DNA from: VRUE01 sp963728045
GTDB lineage: Bacteria; Actinomycetota; Thermoleophilia; Solirubrobacterales; 70-9
DNA: 64,000 bases
Direction of reading: 5' to 3'
NCBI GenBank assembly: GCA_963728045.1
Contig: CAVSIE010000002.1
Location: 1 to 64,000, forward strand
Below the pieces are notes generated by a model. That model had not been told where the DNA came from, searched no databases, and was given only the letters and a program-made list of their open reading frames with translations. The position numbers and the translations under genes are program-made. Within the stretch, counting starts at the first letter, position 1. Every line of letters begins with the position of its first letter. Shown piece by piece: positions 55,156 through 62,729 of the stretch.

Positions 55156-55962
55156 TCAGGGAAGGTGATGCTCGCGCGTGCCCTCGTCGGCGCCGGTCAG
55201 CTCCCGGGTCCTCGCCTCCGGGTCCGGAGCGCTCATCAGAGCGGTGCCGATCAGCACCGCGTCGACCCCCACCCGCTCCAGCTCCTCCAGCTCGGCGCGC
55301 TCGGAGATCCCGCTCTCGGCGACGACCGTCTTGCCGGCCGGCACGTCGGGCATCAGCTCATAGGTAGTAGCGACGTCGACCGTCCCCTCGTCGAGGTTGC
55401 GGTTGTTGATCCCGATCACATCGGCGTTCAGCGCCAGCGCCCGCTCCAACTCCTCACCGTTGTGCACCTCGACCAGGCAGTCGAGATCGAGGCGACGGGC
55501 CTCCTCGTAGAGCGAGCTCAGCACGCCGTCGTCGAGAGCGCGCACGATCAGCAATACCGCGTCGGCGCCATTGACTGCCGCCTCATAGAGCTGGTAGGGG
55601 TCGACGATGAAGTCCTTGCGCAGGATCGGCAGGTCGCAGGCGGAGCGGGCGGCCCGTAGGTCCTCGAGCGTGCCGCCGAAGTGACGCTCGTCAGTGAGCA
55701 CGGAGAGTGCGGCGGCGCCGCCACGCTCGTAGGCGCCGACCTGGTCGACGATCGCGGTGGAGGTCGACATGTCGCCGGCGCTGGGCGAGCGTCGCTTGAA
55801 CTCCGCGATCAGGGAGAGGCGAGGGCGCACCAGCGCCTCGCGGAAGGGCCTGTCATCCGCCCTCGCGGAGAGACGGGACTCGAGGTCTGCCTGCGATACC
55901 TGCCCGCGGCGCTCCTCCACCCCGTCCCGGGCCGCCGAGATGAGCTGCTCGATCATTCCCAC
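55156..55962 (-). CDS. trpC: Indole-3-glycerol phosphate synthase
   Basis: 268 residues. LIAEFKRRSPSAGDMSTSTA is the catalytic Lys/phosphate start; LSVLTDERHFGGTLEDLRAA, LPILRKDFIVDPYQLYEAAV, IGINNRNLDEGTVDV and VVAESGISERAELEELERVG are conserved, with IGTALMSAPDPEARTREL at the end. Follows trpD by 15 bases. Confidence 0.96.
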   Translation of the reverse strand: MGMIEQLISAARDGVEERRGQVSQADLESRLSARADDRPFREALVRPRLSLIAEFKRRSPSAGDMSTSTAIVDQVGAYERGGAAALSVLTDERHFGGTLEDLRAARSACDLPILRKDFIVDPYQLYEAAVNGADAVLLIVRALDDGVLSSLYEEARRLDLDCLVEVHNGEELERALALNADVIGINNRNLDEGTVDVATTYELMPDVPAGKTVVAESGISERAELEELERVGVDAVLIGTALMSAPDPEARTRELTGADEGTREHHLP

Positions 55963-55977
55963 GTTGAGGCCCAGACC

Positions 55978-57030
55978 TTAACCGGATGGAGCGGCGGCCT
56001 CGCCGCCCATCGCCCCCGTCGTCGCGACAAGGCGGTCGAGCAGCTCGCGCGCAGCACCCGAGTCGACAGCCGTCCGGGCCTGCTCGACCCCGGCGCCGAG
56101 GCTGTCCGCGCGCCCGCCAACGTAGATCGCGGCGCCTGCGTTGAGCAGGACGAGGTCGCGGCGGGGACCGCTCTCGCCGTCGAGCACGGCGCGCGAGGCG
56201 ACGGCGTTCTCGGCCGGCGAGCCACCGGCGACCCGGTCGAGCTCGGCGGGCCCGAGGCCAAAGTCCCCCGGCGCGACGAACCACTCCTCGGTGCGTCCCT
56301 CGGCAACCTCGATCACGCGGGTGCGGGCGGAGATCGAGAGCTCGTCGACGCCGTCCTCGGCGGTGACCACGAGAGCCCTGACGCTGCCGAGGCCGAGCAG
56401 GGCCTCGGCGATCGTCTCCTGGTAGTGGCGGTCGGAGACCCCGAGCAGCTGGCGCTCGGCGCCCGCCGGGTTGGTCAGCGGGCCGAGGAAGTTGAAGATC
56501 GTCCTCACCCCGAGCGCCTTGCGGGCCGGGACGACGTGGGCCATCGCGGCGTGATGGCGAGGCGCGAACATGAAGCCGAAGCCGATCTCGTCGATGCAGC
56601 GACCCACCTGCTCCGGGCTGAGCTCGATGTCGACACCGAGCGCCTCCAGCAGGTCGGCGGAGCCGCAGCGGCTCGTGTTGGAGCGGTTGCCGTGCTTGGC
56701 GACCGCGCAGCCGGCCGCTGCCGCAATCAGCGCCGCCGTGGTCGAGACATTGAAGGTCGAGGGCCCGCCCCCGGTGCCCGCGGTGTCGACCAGGTCGGTG
56801 CGAGCCGTGGAGACGGGAGCGGCGAGCGAGCGCATCGTCCGCGCCAAGCCGACCAGCTCCGGCACCGTCTCCCCCTTGGCCCGCAGCGCGATCAGGAAGG
56901 CGCCGGTCTGGACCTCGCCGGCGCGGCCCTCCATCACCTCGGCGAGGACCGCGGCGGCGTGGTCGGCGGTGAGGTGGTCGCCGGCGCAGACCGCGTCGAT
57001 CGCCCTGCTGACGACGTCGTTGGGCGTCAT
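55978..57030 (-). CDS. trpD: Anthranilate phosphoribosyltransferase
   Basis: 350 residues. LVDTAGTGGGPSTFNVSTTA is the PRPP GTGGG loop; AAAGCAVAKHGNRSNTSRCG, then SADLLEALGV, and FMFAPRHHAAMAHVVPARKA are conserved, with IFNFLGPLTNPAG. Trp step 2. Start overlaps trpG. Confidence 0.96.
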   Translation of the reverse strand: MTPNDVVSRAIDAVCAGDHLTADHAAAVLAEVMEGRAGEVQTGAFLIALRAKGETVPELVGLARTMRSLAAPVSTARTDLVDTAGTGGGPSTFNVSTTAALIAAAAGCAVAKHGNRSNTSRCGSADLLEALGVDIELSPEQVGRCIDEIGFGFMFAPRHHAAMAHVVPARKALGVRTIFNFLGPLTNPAGAERQLLGVSDRHYQETIAEALLGLGSVRALVVTAEDGVDELSISARTRVIEVAEGRTEEWFVAPGDFGLGPAELDRVAGGSPAENAVASRAVLDGESGPRRDLVLLNAGAAIYVGGRADSLGAGVEQARTAVDSGAARELLDRLVATTGAMGGEAAAPSG

Positions 57031-57590
57031 CGCTCTGCGAGGAAGTTGGCCAGCAGCTTCATTCCCTGCGGCGTCAGGACCGACTCGGGGTGGAACTGAA
57101 CCCCCTCGGCGGGCAGCTCGCGGTGGCGGGCGCCCATCACCACGTCGCCGAGGCTGGCGCTCAGCTCCAGCTCGTCCGGCAGGTCGGGATCGGCGACCAG
57201 CGAGTGGTAGCGGCCGGCGACCAGGGGGCTGGGCAGGCCGGCGTAGACGGCGCGCCCGTCGTGCTCGATCTCGGCCTCCTTGCCGTGGATCGGCTCGCCC
57301 TGGACGGTGCGCCCACCGAATGCCTCGACCAGCGACTGATGCCCGAGGCAGACGCCAAGCGAAGGCGTGCCCGCCTCGGCGAAGGCGCGGATCGCCTCGA
57401 CCGAGATCCCGGCCTCGGCCGGCGTGCAGGGTCCGGGAGAGACGACGAGGCGGTCGGCGCCGCGCTCCAGCAGCTCGCCGACCTGCGCTTTGTCGTTGCG
57501 GACGACCTCGACCTCAGCCCCGAGCTCGCCCAGGTACTGGACCAGGTTGTAGGTGAAGCTGTCGTAGTTGTCGATGACGAGGACTCTCAT
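57027..57590 (-). CDS. trpG: Anthranilate synthase component II (glutamine amidotransferase)
   Basis: 187 residues. MRVLVIDNYDSFTYNLVQYL at the start; LVVSPGPCTPAEAGISVEAI; the nucleophile Cys in SLGVCLGHQSLVEAFGG; the His-Glu pair in GVQFHPESVLTPQG. It supplies ammonia to TrpE. Stop and start overlaps with trpD and trpE. Confidence 0.96.
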   Translation of the reverse strand: MRVLVIDNYDSFTYNLVQYLGELGAEVEVVRNDKAQVGELLERGADRLVVSPGPCTPAEAGISVEAIRAFAEAGTPSLGVCLGHQSLVEAFGGRTVQGEPIHGKEAEIEHDGRAVYAGLPSPLVAGRYHSLVADPDLPDELELSASLGDVVMGARHRELPAEGVQFHPESVLTPQGMKLLANFLAER

Positions 57591-59125
57591 GGCCAGTCCG
57601 GCTGCTCGCAGGCCAGCTCGACGGCGCGGAAGACCGCCTTGGCCTTGTTGACCGACTCGTTGTACTCGTAGGCGGGCTTGGCGTCGGCGACCGTGCCGCC
57701 GCCGGCCTGAACGTGGATCTGGCCGTCCTTGACGACGACGGTGCGGATGTGGATCGCCGTGTCGAGGTCGCCGTTCCAGGAGAGGTAGCCGATCGCGCCC
57801 CCATAGGAGCAGCGCTTGACCGGCTCCAGCTCGTCGATGATCTGCATCGCCCGCACCTTCGGCGCGCCCGAGAGGGTGCCGGCGGGGAGCGCCGAGCGCA
57901 GCACGTCCATCGCCCCCACGCCCTCGCGCAGCGTCCCCGAGACCTGGCTGACGATGTGGAGGACGTGCGAGTAGGTCTCGACCGCCATCAGCTCGTCGAC
58001 CTTGACCGTGCCGTACTCGCAGACCCGGCCCAGGTCGTTGCGGCCGAGGTCGACCAGCATCACGTGCTCGGCCCGCTCCTTGGGGTCGTTGACCAGGCGC
58101 TCGGCGAGGCGGCGGTCCTCCTCCTCGTCGCTCCCGCGCGGGTAGGTGCCAGCGATCGGCCGCGTCTCGACCCGGCGGCCGTGCACCTTGACCAGCGGCT
58201 CCGGCGAGGCGCCGGCGATCTGGAACTCGCCGAAGTCGAGGAAGTACATGTAGGGCGAGGGATTGACGACGCGCAGGCCGCGGTAGATCGAGAAGGCCTC
58301 GACCGGGGCGGGAGCCGAGAAGCGCTGCGAGGGGACGACCTGGAAGGCGTCGCCGGCGTGGACGTACTCGACGATCCGCGCCACCGCCGCTTCGAACTCC
58401 TCCTGCTTCAGGTTGGAGGTGAAGCTGGGCGGATCGGACAGGACGGGCGCGTCGGGAGCGGGAACGGCGCCGCGCAGGCGGCGGCGTACCTCGGCGATCT
58501 GGGCCGCGGCGCGCTCGTAGGCAGCGTCGATCCCGCCCTCGTCGTCGGCGAAGGCGCAGGCGACGATCGTCAGCTCGTGGCGCAGGTGGTCGAAGGCGAG
58601 CAGCACGTCGGTGACCATCAGCGCCATGTCGGGCAGGCCGAGCGTGTCGGGATTGGGCTCCCCGAGTGGCTCGACCGTGCGCACCAGGTCGTAGCCGAAG
58701 AAGCCGACGGCGCCGCCGGCGAACGGCGGCAGCCCCTCGACCGGGGCGGCTCTTAAGCGCTCCAGGTAGCCGGAGAGCGCGGCGTACGGATCGGGCGCCT
58801 TACTGGTCGCGCGCGGCGCGGACTCGCTGGGGCGCTCGTCGCCGCTCCACTCGGAGAGGATCCCGTCGCTCCAGCGCAGCAGCGCCCGCGGCTTGATCCC
58901 GATGAAGGAGTAGCGGCCGACCTGGCCCTGCTCGGCCGACTCGAGCAGGAAGCAGGGCGCCCCCTCGGGCTCGCCGGCGCGCAGCTTGAGCAGGGCGGAG
59001 ACGGGCGTCTCGCAGTCGTCGGCGAAGCGGGCGCGAACCGGCACGACGTTGCCCTCCGCGGCCAGCTCGCGGGCCTGCTCGAGGCTGGGCTCGAGCCGGA
59101 TCTCGGCCTCAGCCGCGACGGCCAT
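57587..59125 (-). CDS. trpE: Anthranilate synthase component I
   Basis: 512 residues. RARFADDCETPVSALLKLRA and FLLESAEQGQVGRYSFIGIK are the Trp-feedback region (the LLES motif); FQVVPSQRFSAPAPVEAFSI, YRGLRVVNPSPYMYFLDFGE, ETRPIAGTYPRGSDEEEDRR, EHVMLVDLGRNDLGRV, then SGTLREGVGAMDVLRSALPA and GTLSGAPKVRAMQIIDELEP are chorismate-binding motifs. Uses chorismate and ammonia from TrpG. Overlaps hisIE by 17 bases. Confidence 0.97.
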   Translation of the reverse strand: MAVAAEAEIRLEPSLEQARELAAEGNVVPVRARFADDCETPVSALLKLRAGEPEGAPCFLLESAEQGQVGRYSFIGIKPRALLRWSDGILSEWSGDERPSESAPRATSKAPDPYAALSGYLERLRAAPVEGLPPFAGGAVGFFGYDLVRTVEPLGEPNPDTLGLPDMALMVTDVLLAFDHLRHELTIVACAFADDEGGIDAAYERAAAQIAEVRRRLRGAVPAPDAPVLSDPPSFTSNLKQEEFEAAVARIVEYVHAGDAFQVVPSQRFSAPAPVEAFSIYRGLRVVNPSPYMYFLDFGEFQIAGASPEPLVKVHGRRVETRPIAGTYPRGSDEEEDRRLAERLVNDPKERAEHVMLVDLGRNDLGRVCEYGTVKVDELMAVETYSHVLHIVSQVSGTLREGVGAMDVLRSALPAGTLSGAPKVRAMQIIDELEPVKRCSYGGAIGYLSWNGDLDTAIHIRTVVVKDGQIHVQAGGGTVADAKPAYEYNESVNKAKAVFRAVELACEQPDWP

Positions 59126-59720
59126 TCAGCACCTCCATCGCCGCCGCTTGCGAGACCTCGCGCGAGGCGAGCAGCACGCTGAGGTGGTAGAGCAGGTCGG
59201 CCGCCTCTTCGGCGACGCGCTCGTCGGACTCCTCACGCGCCGCCCGCACCACCTCCTCGGCCTCCTCCTCGACCTTCTCACCGAGCAGCTTCGGGTCATC
59301 GAGCAGCTTCGCCGTGTAGCTGCCCTCTGGGCGCTCGGCAGCGCGACTGCGCAGCGTCCGCTCCAAGGTCGGCAGGGCCTCATGGGCAAGCGGAACACGG
59401 TCACCGTCCTCAAGCTCACGGTAGAAGCACGTGCGCTCGCCGGTGTGACAAGCGGGCCCGGCCGGCTCGACCAAAGCGAGGATCGCGTCGCCATCGCAGT
59501 CGTAGCGCAGTTGGCGCAGCTTCAGCACGTTGCCCGAGGTTTCCCCCTTGCGCCAGATCTCACCGCGAGAGCGGCTGAAGAAGTGGACCTCACCGGTCTC
59601 GACCGTCAGCCTCAGGGACGCCTCGTTCATGTAGGCAAGCGTCAGCACCTCGCCGCTGGCGAAGTCCTGCGCAATGCACGGGACCAAACCCCGCTCGTCG
59701 AATTTCACCTGCTCGAACAT
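59109..59720 (-). CDS. hisI: Bifunctional phosphoribosyl-AMP cyclohydrolase / phosphoribosyl-ATP pyrophosphatase
   Basis: 203 residues, HisIE fusion. HisI domain 1-110: FSRSRGEIWRKGETSGNVLK and CDGDAILALVEPAGPACHTG, then ERTCFYRE, hold the zinc and catalytic Cys. HisE domain about 115-200: LERTLRSRAAERPEGSYTAK, GEKVEEEAEEVVRAAREESD and ADLLYHLSVLL. First gene of the trp operon, overlapping trpE. The expanded palindromic element begins 14 bases upstream. Confidence 0.94.
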   Translation of the reverse strand: MFEQVKFDERGLVPCIAQDFASGEVLTLAYMNEASLRLTVETGEVHFFSRSRGEIWRKGETSGNVLKLRQLRYDCDGDAILALVEPAGPACHTGERTCFYRELEDGDRVPLAHEALPTLERTLRSRAAERPEGSYTAKLLDDPKLLGEKVEEEAEEVVRAAREESDERVAEEAADLLYHLSVLLASREVSQAAAMEVLNGRRG

Positions 59721-59733
59721 CTAACAATCGTAT

Positions 59734-59795
59734 GTGAGGCAGTGGGGATGCCCTCGCCCGGACAAGTGCCGGTCTAATTGAGGGTCTAGCGATAC
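59734..59795 (+). repeat. Left terminal repeat of the expanded element
   Basis: Composed of the outer arm 59,734-59,756, the linker CCCGGAC and the inner inverted repeat from 59,764 (AAGTGCCGGTCTAATTGAGG) to 59,795. The short sequence CTAGCGA occurs here and again just downstream at about 59,797. Pairs with 62,659-62,729. Confidence 0.7.
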
Positions 59796-59900
59796 GGCTA
59801 GCGAAACGCTTGCCCTTCGCCGCTGAGTAGTTCAGGTTCGCCGGGTCCAGACAACAAATGGCCCCGGCGAGCGGTGGAACGCCCCCGGGGCCGTGGCAAA

Positions 59901-59916
59901 AGGAGAGTGACCTCCT
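59901..59916 (+). promoter_or_regulatory. Hairpin that may hide the ribosome site of the winged-helix gene
   Basis: AGGAG (59,901-59,905) can pair with CTCCT (59,912-59,916) across a 6-base loop, and ATG 59,918 follows. The left half is the only good ribosome-binding sequence. An 8-bp GC stem lies just upstream (GGCCCCGG at about 59,859 pairing with CCGGGGCC near 59,885). Translation control is plausible but inferred. Confidence 0.35.
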
Positions 59917-59917
59917 C

Positions 59918-60151
59918 ATGCACGACCACGGTACCCAGTCCGAGGTGGCGGTTCATCGAGCCGTTCTAAGCCTCGTACTCGTCGCTCATCCGAAGCCCCT
60001 CACGATCCCGGCTCTCGCCCTTGAGATCGACCAGGGAGACGACACAGAGCGAGCGGTAGTAGCTCTCGTCGGCGTCGGCCTTCTCGACTGCGGCGGCGTC
60101 TCCATCCGGCCCAGCGCCGCCGCTATCCACTTCGACCGGCTCGGGCTATGA
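59918..60151 (+). CDS. Small winged-helix-like protein paired with XRE regulator
   Basis: 77 residues. MHDHGTQSEVAVHRAVLSLV, then LVAHPKPLTIPALALEIDQG, DDTERAVVALVGVGLLDCGG and VSIRPSAAAIHFDRL have the helix-turn-helix plus wing pattern of small winged-helix proteins. ATG 59,918 is preferred to an in-frame ATG at 59,858 because conserved-looking sequence starts there and the ribosome site lies between. Its last bases overlap the XRE start as ATGA, so the two are translated together. Confidence 0.6.
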   Translation: MHDHGTQSEVAVHRAVLSLVLVAHPKPLTIPALALEIDQGDDTERAVVALVGVGLLDCGGVSIRPSAAAIHFDRLGL

Positions 60152-60420
60152 CCGTCGCAGAGCGGTTCGGCACGAACCTCCGCGACCGCCGCAAGCGCGC
60201 CAACCTGTCACAGGAAGACACGGCGGTGCGAGCCTCGCTGCACCGCACCGCAGTGGGTCAACTGGAGCGGGCGGAACGGGTCTGCCGCATAGACACCCTT
60301 GTGAAGCTCGCTGGGGCGCTCGGCGTCGAGCCAGCCGAGCTGCTCACCGGACTCTCATGGGAGCCGGGAGGGACGCGGCTCGGTGAGTTCAGGCTCGAAG
60401 CGGCGGCGGGTGAGACGTAG
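60148..60420 (+). CDS. XRE-family regulator inside the expanded element
   Basis: 90 residues. ERFGTNLRDRRKRANLSQED, then TAVRASLHRTAVGQLERAER, is a Cro/CI-type HTH; LVKLAGALGVEPAELLTGLS is the dimerisation helix. Related to the XRE protein at 33,749-33,994. The 3' end overlaps the convergent transposase gene by 32 bases, which suggests the transposase arrived later. Confidence 0.78.
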   Translation: MTVAERFGTNLRDRRKRANLSQEDTAVRASLHRTAVGQLERAERVCRIDTLVKLAGALGVEPAELLTGLSWEPGGTRLGEFRLEAAAGET

Positions 60421-61525
60421 CCCGCGCTCGCGAGAGCGTGCAGGCCAGCTTGGTCAAGATCGTCAGGTCGGTATGGAGCCGGACGCGCTCCAGCCCCCGG
60501 ACCCGAAGCGGTCGTAGCCCCCATTCGTGCTTGAGCCGTCCGAACTCGCGCTCGACGGCCACCCGCTTGCGATAGCTGCTGTTCCAGCGCTTGGATTTGT
60601 AGGGGATCAGGGGATGCAGCCGGTCGGCCTTAATCCAGGTCGAAGCGGGCTTGCAGTCTCCAGTGGGGCAGCGCCACTTCGAGGCTCCCCGTTTGCGATC
60701 CGATCCGCCGAAGGTCCACTCGCCGTGATCGCAGCAGGGCGGCTTGTGGTCGCCGCGCTTAACGCCCGGCGTGCGCTTGAGCGGGATCACCGGCAGGCAG
60801 TCGCGCTCCGCACAGACGGCATGGACCCCGGGGGTGTCGTAGCCCCTATCGAGCGCGGCCGTGTCGGCAATCGCGCCGCGCCGCCGCGCCTCATCGAGCA
60901 GCGATGCAACCTGCCAGCCTTCGTAGGCGTTCGCAGGCTCGACCCGCCAGGAGACGGGAAGGCCCGTCGTCACGCAGGCGGAGAGGTGGAGTCGGTAGCC
61001 GTAGAAAGAGCCGCCCTTGCGAGTTGAGATCGCCGAGCGGCGTCCCCAGGCCGCGTCGGGGTCCGAGAAGCGCTTCGGTTCCTCGACCTCGCCGATGTCG
61101 CGCTGGCCATTCGCGTACGCGGGCATGTCTGAGGCGTCGATAGCGAGATCGCGCCCGTAGGTCGGCAGCTTGGATCGCAGTCCCTCGATTACCCCGTCGA
61201 TGCAGCTCTCCAGCTTTTCGGGATGCGCCCGCAGCTTTTCGGCGAACCGATACGCGGCGTAGACGCTCGGCGGGTTCCCTTCGCAGCCCAGCGCCCGTTG
61301 GAGCGCCCAGTGCTCGCGGACCAGGGCAACGGCTTTAGTCCAGGTCGGCAACGCATAGAGGGACTTCGCCAAACAGAGGCCGACCATTGTCCGGATCGGG
61401 TAGCCGGGGCGGCCCGTCCAGCGGGTCGCTTCGAGGTCCGCGATCAGCCGCCCGATCTCGGGCGAATCGAGGAGTCTTGCCAGCTCGGCGGAAGCCGAGT
61501 GCCCTGCTACTTTGGGGACTGCCAT
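60389..61525 (-). CDS. DDE transposase of the IS4/IS5 superfamily (IS1182-like)
   Basis: 378 residues. N-terminal DUF772-like region (GYPIRTMVGLCLAKSLYALP, then HWALQRALGC). DDE residues lie in RDLAIDASDMPAYANG (first Asp), TAALDRGYDTPGVHAVCAER (second Asp) and RVAVEREFGRLKHEWGLRPL (Glu). A Cys/His block (PPCCDHGEWTF and WRCPTGDC) lies between the second Asp and the Glu. Complete length for the family, so it may be active. IS-specific terminal repeats were not found close to the gene. Confidence 0.9.
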   Translation of the reverse strand: MAVPKVAGHSASAELARLLDSPEIGRLIADLEATRWTGRPGYPIRTMVGLCLAKSLYALPTWTKAVALVREHWALQRALGCEGNPPSVYAAYRFAEKLRAHPEKLESCIDGVIEGLRSKLPTYGRDLAIDASDMPAYANGQRDIGEVEEPKRFSDPDAAWGRRSAISTRKGGSFYGYRLHLSACVTTGLPVSWRVEPANAYEGWQVASLLDEARRRGAIADTAALDRGYDTPGVHAVCAERDCLPVIPLKRTPGVKRGDHKPPCCDHGEWTFGGSDRKRGASKWRCPTGDCKPASTWIKADRLHPLIPYKSKRWNSSYRKRVAVEREFGRLKHEWGLRPLRVRGLERVRLHTDLTILTKLACTLSRARATSHPPPLRA

Positions 61526-61783
61526 GCGAGCTACACCTCGTGTGGCCTGGCCCTCGGACGCTCCAACGTCGCGGGGGCCTTCTTTTACGCTTTTGCCCGA
61601 CTGACTCTACGGGTTGGATCGGACGGAAAACCGCTCTAGAAAGCGGAAAGTGGCAGTTAATCCGGTTCTTCCGCTCCGTCTGCCGCCACTGTGCCGGTCA
61701 AAAGAAATCAAGCAAGCTGAGAGGAGTTTGGTCCTGCCGCGCAAAGAGCGTGTATATTGGCCTAGGTAAGCGATAAAACGCCA

Positions 61784-61811
61784 TTAGGCTGTCGCCTGAG
61801 CGACAGCCTAA
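61784..61811. terminator. Hairpin between transposase and the following unknown gene
   Basis: TTAGGCTGTCGC (61,784-61,795) and GCGACAGCCTAA (61,800-61,811) are perfect 12-bp complements with a CTGA loop. It ends 9 bases before ATG 61,821. On the minus strand it is followed within a few bases by TTTTA, so it may terminate readthrough on that strand. The 295 bases from 61,526 hold no other gene; the sequence is AT-richer (TGTATATTGG at about 61,751) and may contain a promoter. Confidence 0.45.
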
Positions 61812-61820
61812 ATCGCTGAA

Positions 61821-62267
61821 ATGACCTCTGCAAGCCGCCACCACGCCACGCCTCTAGCTGAGGCTACGCCCGAGTACGGGTGCGTCATGGTGTTCGAGAC
61901 CATCGTCTCCTTTGCCGAGCATTGGGAAGAGGACGGAATCCACGTTCTCCGAAGCTTGGACTTCGATGTGACAGCGGGCGACGCCGACTTCAACAAGGCG
62001 ATCGATCAATTCGTTGAAAAGACAGAGGATCTCTGGAGCTATTTGAGCAGCTTGGAGACCATCAGCGAGAATGAGAATGAGATGTTCCTTAAAATGGCCC
62101 CACGCTTCCTTAAGATCTACAAGGAGCTGGAGCGTCGTGAGGCAAGTCGGCGCGAACGTTGGATCAGCATCAACTTCGGCCGAATTCGGCAACGCGGCGA
62201 GCATTCTCTTCGTAATTGGCGACCCTCCTCGACACCAGCTTCTGTCTCGCAGCCGTCTCACGCCTGA
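61821..62267 (+). CDS. Unknown protein in the expanded element
   Basis: 148 residues, no recognised family. The middle is acidic and helical (EDGIHVLRSLDFDVTAGDAD, then DQFVEKTEDLWSYLSSLETI and SENENEMFLKMAPRFLKIYK); the C-terminus is basic. Codon use is less GC-biased than in the core genes. The last 17 residues look non-coding and overlap the next gene, so a frameshift near 62,200 joining the two is possible. Confidence 0.5.
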   Translation: MTSASRHHATPLAEATPEYGCVMVFETIVSFAEHWEEDGIHVLRSLDFDVTAGDADFNKAIDQFVEKTEDLWSYLSSLETISENENEMFLKMAPRFLKIYKELERREASRRERWISINFGRIRQRGEHSLRNWRPSSTPASVSQPSHA

Positions 62268-62572
62268 CGGGGGACGAAGGGAAAAAGGTTCGGCACGGGA
62301 TGATGTTCCGCGTCGAGGTCGTCTCGTCTGACGGCCATCAATGCGGCGTTCCGGTCCAAGTCGATGACCATCCGGCCCAACTGCGCCCATACGCGCTCAA
62401 CGCGATAGCGGACTCGCTCATGATTGACCGCACGGAAATCCGCCGCGTCCTGACCGATGGCACGGAGGCGGAATTGCGGGCGCACCTCAGCAAGCACACG
62501 AAGGAGCAGTTGAAGCCGCTCCGTTTGCGAAATGAGCAGGCGAGCTGCTCGAAGTTCTTTCCGGACGATTAG
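62216..62572 (+). CDS. Unknown protein following 61,821-62,267
   Basis: 118 residues. MATLLDTSFCLAAVSRLTGD begins like a short beta strand and helix; the C-terminal half has YALNAIADSLMIDRTEIRRV, then LTDGTEAELRAHLSKHTKEQ, a helix-turn-helix-like stretch. No family is recognised. It overlaps the previous frame by 52 bases and ends about 90 bases before the right terminal repeat. Confidence 0.45.
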   Translation: MATLLDTSFCLAAVSRLTGDEGKKVRHGMMFRVEVVSSDGHQCGVPVQVDDHPAQLRPYALNAIADSLMIDRTEIRRVLTDGTEAELRAHLSKHTKEQLKPLRLRNEQASCSKFFPDD

Positions 62573-62658
62573 TTGTGGCCTGGGGTAGGTCAGCCCCGAA
62601 AGCGAGGTATCTGTGATCCAGCGACTTCAGCGATCCCACCCCTAGAGCGGCGTGGCGA

Positions 62659-62729
62659 GTTTCGCTAGTCCCTCAATTAGACCGGCACTTTGAGTATCCG
62701 CCCGTTCGAGGGCATCCCCACTGCCTCAC
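62659..62729 (-). repeat. Right terminal repeat of the expanded element
   Basis: Inner inverted repeat 62,659-62,690, linker TGAGTATCCGCCCGTT at 62,691-62,706, and outer arm 62,707-62,729, whose bases 62,726-62,728 are the era stop codon. Compared with the left inner repeat only two positions differ among 32. Confidence 0.7.

Larger units (their letters stand above)
59734..62729. mobile_element. Expanded nested-palindrome element carrying regulator pair, transposase and two unknown genes
   Basis: Outer arms 59,734-59,756 and 62,707-62,729 are perfect 23-bp complements lying 2.95 kb apart. Inside them are linkers identical to those of the compact copy at 50.85 kb. Inner inverted repeats 59,764-59,795 and 62,659-62,690 match at 30 of 32 positions and begin like the half-palindrome of the compact copy (GGTCTAATT). 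The interior holds a winged-helix/XRE pair, a DDE transposase and two unknown genes with lower GC. The right arm contains the era stop codon; the left ends 14 bases before hisIE. No flanking direct repeat is seen. Confidence 0.6.
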
